Positions 1-5,783 of a stretch of DNA of 6,508 nt are shown in pieces; the stretch's first letter is position 1; each line of letters begins with the position of its first letter. The position numbers were made by a program, and so were the translations under genes. Below the pieces are notes generated by a model. That model was not told where the DNA came from. It did not search any database and saw only the letters and a list, made by a program, of their open reading frames with translations. Source of the DNA: Novosphingobium sp. UBA1948 (GTDB lineage: Bacteria > Pseudomonadota > Alphaproteobacteria > Sphingomonadales > Sphingomonadaceae); the NCBI GenBank assembly GCA_002336765.1, contig DDES01000166.1:1-6508 (forward strand), in the 5' to 3' direction.

Positions 1-1604
1 GCCAGCACGCCCAGCAGCACCAGCGCCAGCACAAGGCAGAAGCCCGCGAAGCTCCAGCCCCCCAGCCGCGAGGCGAGCCACAGCAGCGCCAGTGCCGTCA
101 GCGCCATCGGCACTGCCATCAACCGGCGGAACCATGCCATCCATGCGCCGGGGCGCGGCAACAGACGGCGCAGCACCGGCACAAAGGCAATCGCCAGAAA
201 AGGCAGCGCGATGCCCAGCCCCAGCGCCACAAACAGCAGCATGGCCGCGCCGACCGGCAGCAGCAGGGCCGCGCCCATCGCCGAAGCCATGAAGGGGCCG
301 GTGCAGGGCGTGGCGACGAAAGCCGCCAGCAGACCGGTCGCAAAGGCCGAGCGGGCCGAACCGGCGCCACGCGCGGCAAAACCGGGCACGGCAAATTCGA
401 ACAGGCCCAGCAGATTGGCCGTGATCCCCACCGCCAGCAGCAGCAGCGCCGCCACCACCGAGGGTTCCTGCAACTGGAAGGCCCAGCCCACCTGCTCGCC
501 GCCCGCGCGCAGCGCCAGTAGCAGCGCGCCCAGCGCCGCGCAGGCCACCACCACACCGGCGGAATAGGCCAGACCCTCGACCCGCGCCTCGGCCTCCGAT
601 TCGCCCGCGCGCGCCAGCGCCAGCGCCTTGAGCGACAGGATCGGGAACACGCAGGGCATGATGTTGAGCAGCAAACCCCCCGCCAGCGCCATCAACACCA
701 GCCAGGGCAGCGCGGGCAATTCCGGCGCCGCCCCACCGGCATCCGCCAACGGCTCGCCACCGGCGGGCACGGGGCCGGGCGTGGCGGTGATTTCCACGCC
801 GTCGCCCGCGCTTGTCAGCCGCAAAACGCCCGACAGGTCGGTAAAGCCCATGTCCGGCGCGGGGGTCAGCGTCACGATCAGCATGTCGCCCTTGCGGGCA
901 AAGCTTTGCGGCGCGGCATGGGCCACGCTCTTGTCAGTGGCGGCAAAGAAATGCGGTGCCGCGATGGCGCCCGAGGCGGGGAAGGGGATCGCCAGCCGGA
1001 TCTTGCCATCGGCCATCGCGTAATGCGCCTGCGCCCCCAGCGGCGCGGGCAGGGCGGCGCGCCATGCGTCAAAGCGCGGGTCGGGCGCATGGACGGTGCC
1101 CGCCGCGGAAACCGCGATGGTGGTGGCCAGCGTACCGCTTTCGGGCACACACATCGTATCGGTGCAGGCCAGCCATTCGGCCAGCACGCTCACCGGCAGG
1201 CGTTCACCCGCGCGCGCCGTAGCGGGCAGCGTGTAGGGCACCAGCAGCGCATAGTCGGACTGGAACACATGGTTCATCAGCCCCGCGATCAGCAGCGTTT
1301 CGGGCACGGGATAGCGTGGCGTGCCCGCGTGCCCCGCGCCTTTCCATGTCAGTTGCGTGGGCAGGCCCGCGTCGCCCGGCGCCAGCCAATAGCCGTGATA
1401 GCCCTTCTCCGGCTTGAAATGGATGGCCAGAGTTACCGTCTCGCCCGCCGCCGCGCCATGTTCGGCGATCAGCTCCGCCGCGATATGGTTCGGCCCGCCC
1501 AGCGGCGGTGCGTCGGCGCGCGCGGGGGCCGCCAGCGACAGCAGCGCCAAAGCCACCATCTGCCACAAAAACGCAACGCAAACAGACCATGAGCGGGGGA
1601 TCAT
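1..1604 (-). CDS. DsbD/ScsB-family protein-disulfide reductase (C-terminus off the left edge)
   Basis: Inner-membrane protein that, by family, carries electrons from cytoplasmic thioredoxin across the membrane to periplasmic disulfide-handling proteins. 534 residues are visible. Residues 1-30 form a signal peptide ending in APARA. A periplasmic region of about 265 residues follows, with a cysteine pair in ACTDTMCVPE (C147, C152) that fits the DsbD N-terminal domain. From about residue 300 there is a hydrophobic multi-pass core with both family cysteine motifs: NIMPCVFP (C318) and ATPCTGPF (C434). The frame is still open at base 1, where about eight membrane segments are ending, so the usual C-terminal thioredoxin-like domain is expected outside the window. 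The N-terminal region is much longer than in E. coli DsbD and is closer to the ScsB-like form. The ATG at 1604 is chosen because it gives a good signal peptide and has AGGAG 10 bases upstream. Transcribed divergently from the phosphatase gene. The family is certain; the DsbD/ScsB subtype is not. Confidence 0.93.
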   Translation of the reverse strand, partial: MIPRSWSVCVAFLWQMVALALLSLAAPARADAPPLGGPNHIAAELIAEHGAAAGETVTLAIHFKPEKGYHGYWLAPGDAGLPTQLTWKGAGHAGTPRYPVPETLLIAGLMNHVFQSDYALLVPYTLPATARAGERLPVSVLAEWLACTDTMCVPESGTLATTIAVSAAGTVHAPDPRFDAWRAALPAPLGAQAHYAMADGKIRLAIPFPASGAIAAPHFFAATDKSVAHAAPQSFARKGDMLIVTLTPAPDMGFTDLSGVLRLTSAGDGVEITATPGPVPAGGEPLADAGGAAPELPALPWLVLMALAGGLLLNIMPCVFPILSLKALALARAGESEAEARVEGLAYSAGVVVACAALGALLLALRAGGEQVGWAFQLQEPSVVAALLLLAVGITANLLGLFEFAVPGFAARGAGSARSAFATGLLAAFVATPCTGPFMASAMGAALLLPVGAAMLLFVALGLGIALPFLAIAFVPVLRRLLPRPGAWMAWFRRLMAVPMALTALALLWLASRLGGWSFAGFCLVLALVLLGVL

Positions 1605-1614
1605 GCGGTATCAA

Positions 1615-1619
1615 CTCCT
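1615..1619 (-). promoter_or_regulatory. Ribosome binding site of the DsbD-family gene
   Basis: Read on the minus strand this is AGGAG, ending 10 bases before the ATG at 1604. It is the only purine-rich anti-SD match close to that start, and it supports the start codon choice. Confidence 0.6.
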
Positions 1620-1660
1620 GCAATCAGCGACATTTTCCCCCCTTGCGTCGGGGCGCTGAC

Positions 1661-1682
1661 CGTTTCAAACCTCGTTTCAGAC
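1661..1682. repeat. Direct repeat CGTTTCARAC, 12-bp period, possible operator
   Basis: CGTTTCAAAC at 1661-1670 and CGTTTCAGAC at 1673-1682 match at 9 of 10 bases and start 12 bp apart, so both lie on nearly the same face of the helix. They sit in the middle of the divergent intergenic region. This is the expected geometry for tandem regulator half-sites or a shared operator. No known regulator motif is recognised, so a binding function is inference. Confidence 0.35.
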
Positions 1683-1709
1683 CTGATGCCGGTGAACCGG
1701 CCGGAATGC

Positions 1710-1715
1710 AAGGAA
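1710..1715 (+). promoter_or_regulatory. Ribosome binding site that decides the GTG start of the phosphatase
   Basis: AAGGAA, with the AAGGA core ending 9 bases before the GTG at 1724. The nearby in-frame ATG at 1706 lies upstream of this site and has no comparable sequence in front of it. The in-frame ATG at 1754 is too far away. The site therefore favours GTG initiation. Confidence 0.6.
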
Positions 1716-1723
1716 CCCCTTTC

Positions 1724-3421
1724 GTGCGCCACAATAGCTCAGCTTTCCTGAAAATGACTTTCGCTGGCGTGCTTGCCGTGTCTTTGGCAACGGCTGTGGC
1801 CAGTCCGGCGCTGGCCAAACCGGCGGCACCCGCCGCTCAGGAAGCCCCCAAGGGGCCGCCCAAGCTGATCGTGGCGATTGCGGTTGACCAGTATAGCGCC
1901 GATCTCTTCGCGCAATATCGCGCGCGCTATACCGGCGGCCTTGCCCGCCTGCTGAAAGGCGCGGTGTTCCCCAGCGGTTTCCAGAGCCATGCCGCCACCG
2001 AGACCTGCCCCGGCCATTCCACGCTGCTAACCGGCGCGCATCCCGCGCGCACCGGAATCATCGCCAACACATGGGTGGATTTTACCGCTCCGCGCGCCAA
2101 CAAATATGTCTATTGCGCGGAGGACGAGAAGGCGGGTGGCGACAAGATGGTCGTGTCGGCCGCGCATCTCAAGGTGCCAACGCTTGGCGAATGGATGAAG
2201 AAACAGTGGTCCGACAGCCGCAATGTCGCCGTCTCGGTCAAGGATCGCGCAGCGGTGATGATGAGCGGGCATGACCCCGATGGCGCCTATTGGCTCGATG
2301 GACAGGCCTTCACCTCCTACACCGGCAAGCCCCTGCCTGTTGCCATCGCCAGCGCTAACGAGCGGTTGAAGGCTTTGTTCGCCAAGGGCGCGGGCGCGAT
2401 GGCGGTGCCCGCATGGTGCGCCCCGCGCGACCGCGCGGTGCAGGCCGGTGCGCTGACCGTGGGCACGGGGCGTTTCACGCTCGGCGAGGCGGACAAGACC
2501 CGCAAGCTGGCCGACCAGTTCCGCGCCAGCCCGCGCGCCGATGCCGTCACGCTGGAGATCGCGGCGGGGCTGGTGAAGGAGTTGAAGCTGGGCAAGGGCG
2601 GCGCGCCCGATGTGCTCTCGGTCAGCCTGTCGGCCAATGATTATATCGGCCACGGCTATGGCACCGAAGGGCTGGAAATGTGCATCCAGCAGTTCGAACT
2701 CGATCGGAAGCTGGGCACGTTCTTTGCCGCGCTGGATGCAAGCGGGGTGGATTATGCGGTGATGCTGACCGCCGACCACGGCGGGATCGATCTGCCCGAG
2801 CGTCTGCGCGAACAGGGCCTGCCCGAGGCGCAGCGCGCCGAGGTGGATTTGAGCGGCACCACGCTGGGCAAGGTGATCGCCGGTGAACTGGGGCTGGCCA
2901 ATGCCAAGCCGGTGCTGTCCGACGGGCTGGGCGGGGATTACTGGATCAGCCCCGATCTGACCGCGGAGCAGCGCGCGCAGGTGCAGGCGAAACTGGTCGA
3001 GAAGCTGAAGGCCCATCCTCAGGTGGAGGCCGTATTCACCCGCGACCAGATCGCCGCCACGCCCTATCCGCTGGGCCATCCGCAGGATTGGAGCGAGATC
3101 CAGAAGGCCCGCGCCTCCTATGATCCGCAGCGTTCGGGCGACATCTATGCCCCGCTGCGCCGCGCGGTGGTCTCGGTGCCCACGCCCAAGGCGGGCAGCA
3201 TCACCGTGACCACGCATGGCAGCATCTGGGATTATGACCGCCGCGTGCCGATGCTGTTCTGGCGCAAGGGGGTGACCGGCATGGAGCAGCCCCAGCCGGT
3301 GGAAACGGTGGACATCGCCCCCACGCTGGCCGCGCTGATCGGGCTGAAAGTGCCCGAGGGCACGTTTGACGGGCGCTGCCTCGATATTGACGGTGGCCCT
3401 GCGGACAGTTGCGGGAAGTGA
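1724..3421 (+). CDS. Exported PafA/SPAP-type alkaline phosphatase (alkaline phosphatase superfamily)
   Basis: Periplasmic metal-dependent phosphatase predicted to release phosphate from phosphomonoesters. 565 residues from a GTG start. Residues 1-31 form a signal peptide with a basic start, a hydrophobic core and a SPALA cleavage site. The full PafA-type active site is visible: metal ligands D55 (in AVDQ), D306 and H310 (in NDYIGH), D351-H352 (in TADHGG) and H498 (in THGS); nucleophile T94 (in TETCPGH); N115 (in IANTW); and the K173-x-R175 pair (in VKDRAA). The T94-N115 spacing of 21 equals that in PafA (T79-N100). The K-x-R pair is typical of this monoesterase branch and not of NPP-type diesterases. 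There are six cysteines (95, 131, 232, 320, 552, 563). An ATG at 1706 or 1754 is a less likely start. The stop codon overlaps a possible ATG of the next gene. Phosphate-irrepressible expression is known for some relatives but cannot be judged here. Confidence 0.93.
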   Translation: MRHNSSAFLKMTFAGVLAVSLATAVASPALAKPAAPAAQEAPKGPPKLIVAIAVDQYSADLFAQYRARYTGGLARLLKGAVFPSGFQSHAATETCPGHSTLLTGAHPARTGIIANTWVDFTAPRANKYVYCAEDEKAGGDKMVVSAAHLKVPTLGEWMKKQWSDSRNVAVSVKDRAAVMMSGHDPDGAYWLDGQAFTSYTGKPLPVAIASANERLKALFAKGAGAMAVPAWCAPRDRAVQAGALTVGTGRFTLGEADKTRKLADQFRASPRADAVTLEIAAGLVKELKLGKGGAPDVLSVSLSANDYIGHGYGTEGLEMCIQQFELDRKLGTFFAALDASGVDYAVMLTADHGGIDLPERLREQGLPEAQRAEVDLSGTTLGKVIAGELGLANAKPVLSDGLGGDYWISPDLTAEQRAQVQAKLVEKLKAHPQVEAVFTRDQIAATPYPLGHPQDWSEIQKARASYDPQRSGDIYAPLRRAVVSVPTPKAGSITVTTHGSIWDYDRRVPMLFWRKGVTGMEQPQPVETVDIAPTLAALIGLKVPEGTFDGRCLDIDGGPADSCGK

Positions 3422-4677
3422 TGCAGGGGCGTATGCCCCGCCTCATGCAAGACTCAACCTCGGCGCAACGCAAAGATCTGGTCATTCTGGGCGGAGGCCT
3501 CGTCGGCATGACGCTGGCGCTGGCCGCCGCGCGGCAGGGGATCACCGCGCATGTGGTGGAAAAGGCCGATCCGGCGGAATTGACCGCCGATGGCGTGGAT
3601 GCCCGCGCCTCGGCCATTTCCTCGGCCAGCTGGAACCTGTTCACCAACATTGGCCTTGCCGAGGCGCTGCGCCCCCTGGGTTGCCCGATCGACGCCATCG
3701 CCGTGACCGACCAGCACAAGCCGGGCCGGATCGATTTCAAGCCGCATGAGGGTGAGGCCGCCTTGGGCCGGATGTATGCCAACCGCGATATCCGCCTCGC
3801 CCTGTTCGAGGCGGCGCGGCACGAGCCGAATATCGCATGGCACACCGGCGTTGAAGCCGTGAAGCGCGAGCGCGGGCCGCATGGCGTGGCGGTGACTCTG
3901 AACGACGGGCGCGTGCTGGAAGGGAGCCTGCTGGTGGGCGCCGAGGGGCGCCGCAGCCCGACCCGCGAGGAGGATGGCATTGGCCTTGTGGCGTGGGATT
4001 ACCACCATCACGCCATCGTCACCGCGCTGGCGCATGACAAGCCGCATGGCAATGTGGCGTGGGAAATCTTCTATGCGGCGGGGCCGTTTGCGCTGCTGCC
4101 GTTGAACGATCTGCCTGATGGCCGCCATCGCAGCGCGCTGGTGTGGACCGTGCCCGCCAAGGACGCCAAGGGCGTGATGGCCATGTCCGACGCCATGTTC
4201 ACCGCCGAAGTGACCAAGCGCATGGACGGTATGTTCGGCGGGATCGAGCTGATCGCGCGGCGCATGGCCTATCCGCTCAGCTATCAGAACGCCACGCGCA
4301 TTGTGGGCGACCGGTTGGCGCTGGTGGGCGATGCGGCGCACGGGATGCACCCCATCGCGGGGCAGGGGCTGAACCTCGGGTTGCGCGATGTGGGCGCTTT
4401 GGTCGAGGTGCTGGCCGATGGCATGCGGCTGGGGCTGGATGCGGGCGATGCCCAGCTTTTGAAGCGCTATGAAAACTGGCGCGCGCTCGACAATTTCACC
4501 ACGATGAGCGTGATGGACGGCATCGTCCGCCTGTTCGGCGTGCCGGGGCGCACGGCCAGCGCGGTACGGCGCCTTGGCATGGGGGCAGTGCAGCGCATGC
4601 CCGCGCTCAAGAACTTCTTTATGAACGAGGCGCGCGGCACCTCGGGCAAATTGCCCCGCCTGCTGCAGTCCGCTTAG
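3421..4677 (+). CDS. UbiH/UbiF/COQ6-family FAD-dependent ubiquinone-biosynthesis monooxygenase
   Basis: Flavoprotein hydroxylase predicted to add a ring hydroxyl during ubiquinone synthesis at the inner face of the cytoplasmic membrane. With the ATG at 3421 it has 418 residues, the usual family length. An N-terminal FAD-binding Rossmann motif (DLVILGGGLVG, G24-G29) is followed by E47, expected to hold the ribose. The family D-A-R-x-x-A-I-S motif lies at 60-66. A mid-protein motif GAEGRRSPTR (173-182) replaces the usual DG motif. The second FAD motif GDAAHGMHPIAGQGLNLGL spans 303-321 and is diagnostic of the UbiH/COQ6 group. The C-terminus ends GTSGKLPRLL, also typical. The start is uncertain: ATG 3421 overlaps the phosphatase stop (TGATG) but has its purine tract too close; ATG 3409, 3433 and 3445 are in frame too, and 3445 leaves about ten residues before the Rossmann strand. 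The ring position it hydroxylates cannot be told from sequence. Confidence 0.9.
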   Translation: MQGRMPRLMQDSTSAQRKDLVILGGGLVGMTLALAAARQGITAHVVEKADPAELTADGVDARASAISSASWNLFTNIGLAEALRPLGCPIDAIAVTDQHKPGRIDFKPHEGEAALGRMYANRDIRLALFEAARHEPNIAWHTGVEAVKRERGPHGVAVTLNDGRVLEGSLLVGAEGRRSPTREEDGIGLVAWDYHHHAIVTALAHDKPHGNVAWEIFYAAGPFALLPLNDLPDGRHRSALVWTVPAKDAKGVMAMSDAMFTAEVTKRMDGMFGGIELIARRMAYPLSYQNATRIVGDRLALVGDAAHGMHPIAGQGLNLGLRDVGALVEVLADGMRLGLDAGDAQLLKRYENWRALDNFTTMSVMDGIVRLFGVPGRTASAVRRLGMGAVQRMPALKNFFMNEARGTSGKLPRLLQSA

Positions 4678-4724
4678 GCGGCGTGTGCAGAGTCAGCGAT
4701 TATGGGAGCGTCCGAAACTGGTGG
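4678..4724. other. Short convergent intergenic gap
   Basis: 47 bases between the stop of the monooxygenase gene (plus) and the stop of the secreted small protein gene (minus). A weak CCGC-TTAG-GCGG hairpin spans the monooxygenase stop (4670-4681), but there is no T-run to make a classical terminator. The string CGTCCGAAACTGGTGG around 4709-4724 resembles, from memory only, short dispersed noncoding sequences of sphingomonad genomes. Confidence 0.3.
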
Positions 4725-5228
4725 TTAGCTGCCGTTGGCCGCCGAGAGCGGCACGACTTCCGCGATCTTCAAGATTGGCCCGCCCGTGTAGTGGCAATAA
4801 CCGAACACCATCATCGCATCCGGCCACTCAGTTTCACATTGCCCAATGATGCCGACCATCGTGTAGCGCGCAGCCCGTTGAGGAGCATGCTGAAGAACCT
4901 GCTCGCTAGCGTAGATGCCAATGCGCTGGCCACTAACTGACCGATCAGAGTTTGAGCCATTAGCGTTGGCTTGGCTCGCACGCTTAAAGAGAGCGCGCCG
5001 CGCCCAGAAGCCTTGGACCGCCACACAGGTGCCGTTCAGCGCTTCAGCTCGCCGCAGCACGTTGTCGAACGAAAGATGAAGGGCATTTGTTCGATTGCAT
5101 TTCGCCGGGTCAGACCAAGCCCTGAGTATCACGTCCTCTGAATTATCAGGTGGGTCGCCTACCGCCTGCGCGGTAGCGGCTGTTGCGAATACCGCAACGG
5201 CGGCTGCCAGAAGAAGGTAAGTTTGCAT
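4725..5228 (-). CDS. Secreted small protein of unknown function with four cysteines
   Basis: Not recognised as a named family. 167 residues from an ATG. Residues 1-22 form a clear signal peptide (short basic-poor start, Ala/Leu/Val core, cleavage near ATAQA), so the product should be periplasmic or outer-envelope. The mature part has four cysteines: C44, C68 (in NGTCVAVQGFW), C131 (in GIIGQC) and C145 (in GYCHYTGG). This even number is compatible with two disulfides. The alternating short hydrophobic strands around NGTCVAVQG, RIGIYA, YTMVGIIG and MMVFGYCHYTGGPILKIAEV suggest a small beta-barrel or OB-like fold, which is inference. No strong ribosome binding site precedes the ATG. It is divergent from the DUF4279-like gene and lies in a segment with lower GC than its neighbours. 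The signal peptide and cysteine pattern make it a real gene, not a shadow. Confidence 0.75.
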   Translation of the reverse strand: MQTYLLLAAAVAVFATAATAQAVGDPPDNSEDVILRAWSDPAKCNRTNALHLSFDNVLRRAEALNGTCVAVQGFWARRALFKRASQANANGSNSDRSVSGQRIGIYASEQVLQHAPQRAARYTMVGIIGQCETEWPDAMMVFGYCHYTGGPILKIAEVVPLSAANGS

Positions 5229-5317
5229 GGTTCAAACTACCACGTGTCACTTCATCCGCAACTGGTTGCTCATTGTCGAAATCTGGTGGAAAGCTGCAAT
5301 TCGTGATATCAGTCGGC
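5229..5317. promoter_or_regulatory. Divergent intergenic region between the two small accessory genes
   Basis: 89 bases that must contain both promoters if the ATG at 5228 (minus) and the ATG at 5318 (plus) are correct. It contains a CACGTG palindrome at 5241-5246. It also holds a GGAAAG at 5288-5293, placed 9 bases before an in-frame GTG at 5303 that could be the true plus-strand start. No confident promoter hexamers were found. Confidence 0.35.
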
Positions 5318-5731
5318 ATGAGCGCGATACATCGGTCAGCAGCATCAATCGGTTTTTACGGGGACGATCTAGACCCCTCTGAAATTACGTCGCTACTCGG
5401 CTCACCGACAGTAGCAGTAAAGAAGGGTGGCACGTATCAAACGCCGGGTGGCCGAGAGAAAATCGCTTCCACCGGCTCGTGGAGGCTTGAGGCCGAGGAT
5501 CAACAACCTGCAGACCTTGACCGGCAAATCAACAGCTTACTGGATAGATTGTCAGATGATCTCGCCTCATGGCTTAGGCTGACCACTTGCTTTCGCAATC
5601 GGGTGTTTTGCGGCCTTTTCCTTGAGGAGCCGAATGAAGGCTTAGGGCTGAGGTCGGAAACCCTGATGCGCCTTGGCGAGCGAGGTTTGCATCTTGAACT
5701 GGACATCTACGGAGCACCACTACCGGAATGA
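5318..5731 (+). CDS. DUF4279-like protein of unknown function
   Basis: Small cytoplasmic protein of 137 residues from the ATG at 5318, with no signal peptide or membrane segment. The whole length fits the DUF4279 layout. There is an N-terminal strand followed by a D-D-L-D-P-S-E-I-T-x-L-L-G motif (16-28), and a short loop with KKG (35-37). A GSWRLEAE strand (53-60) precedes a helix INSLLDRLSDDLASWL (71-86). The C-terminal end has LMRLGERGLHLELDIY (116-131). No molecular role is established for the domain. Two other in-frame starts exist. The GTG at 5303 has GGAAAG upstream and is possible. The ATG at 5183 would overlap the divergent gene and adds residues unlike the family. Base composition is clearly less GC-rich than the flanking core genes: for example 30 of 60 bases at 5341-5400 against 45 of 60 at 4321-4380. 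This suggests acquisition by transfer. Confidence 0.78.
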   Translation: MSAIHRSAASIGFYGDDLDPSEITSLLGSPTVAVKKGGTYQTPGGREKIASTGSWRLEAEDQQPADLDRQINSLLDRLSDDLASWLRLTTCFRNRVFCGLFLEEPNEGLGLRSETLMRLGERGLHLELDIYGAPLPE

Positions 5732-5760
5732 CTGTCCGCCAGGGCGTAATCAGTCATTCC
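5725..5760 (+). terminator. Strong hairpin over the DUF4279-like stop codon, probable terminator
   Basis: GGAATGACTG at 5725-5734 pairs perfectly with CAGTCATTCC at 5751-5760, giving a 10-bp stem and a 16-base loop that can itself fold weakly (GCC/GGC). The stem contains the TGA stop at 5729-5731. Only a short T-containing tail (AGTTTGT) follows, so it is not a textbook intrinsic terminator. Its position between two converging genes still makes transcript ending or 3'-end protection the likeliest role. Confidence 0.55.
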
Positions 5761-5783
5761 AGTTTGTCCACGCCGCCTAGGGC

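Larger units (their letters stand above)
1605..1723. promoter_or_regulatory. Divergent intergenic control region between the DsbD-family and phosphatase genes
   Basis: This 119-bp gap must hold promoters for both divergent genes. No convincing sigma-70 -35/-10 pair stands out on either strand, which is common in GC-rich alphaproteobacteria. What can be seen is a direct repeat (CGTTTCAAAC and CGTTTCAGAC, 1661-1682), a short GCCGG-TGAA-CCGGC hairpin (1688-1701) just before the phosphatase ribosome binding site, and one ribosome binding site at each end. Confidence 0.55.
4675..5779. repeat. 11-bp inverted repeat bracketing the two-gene accessory segment
   Basis: TAGGCGGCGTG at 4675-4685 is the exact reverse complement of CACGCCGCCTA at 5769-5779. 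The left copy includes the TAG stop of the monooxygenase gene. The right copy lies just beyond the stop of the minus-strand Mic60-like gene. Between them are the two compositionally different genes. No flanking target duplication and no transposase are present. The repeat could be the end sequences of a non-autonomous element, or a chance match between two GC-rich gene ends. Confidence 0.4.

Noticed and set aside
211..567. Plus-strand Ala/Ser/Pro-rich open frame
   Set aside because: It is the antisense shadow of the hydrophobic membrane core of the DsbD-family gene.
906..1592. Plus-strand open frame of about 228 codons
   Set aside because: It overlaps the DsbD-family gene, whose cysteine motifs and membrane segments are unmistakable. 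The product is an Arg/Gly/Gln-rich shadow.
2027..3217. Long minus-strand open frame of about 396 codons opposite the phosphatase
   Set aside because: It is antisense to a gene with an intact catalytic residue set. It has a His/Arg/Gly-rich composition typical of the opposite strand of GC-rich coding DNA and shows no family motif.
3454..4350. Minus-strand open frame of about 298 codons opposite the monooxygenase
   Set aside because: It lies wholly within the recognised flavoprotein gene, is rich in His/Arg/Gln, and has no motif or ribosome binding site support.
4670..4681. CCGC-TTAG-GCGG hairpin at the monooxygenase stop as an intrinsic terminator
   Set aside because: The stem is only four base pairs and no T-run follows.
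5183..5317. N-terminal extension of the DUF4279-like protein to the ATG at 5183
   Set aside because: It would overlap the start and signal peptide of the divergent secreted protein gene, and the added residues do not look like the domain family.
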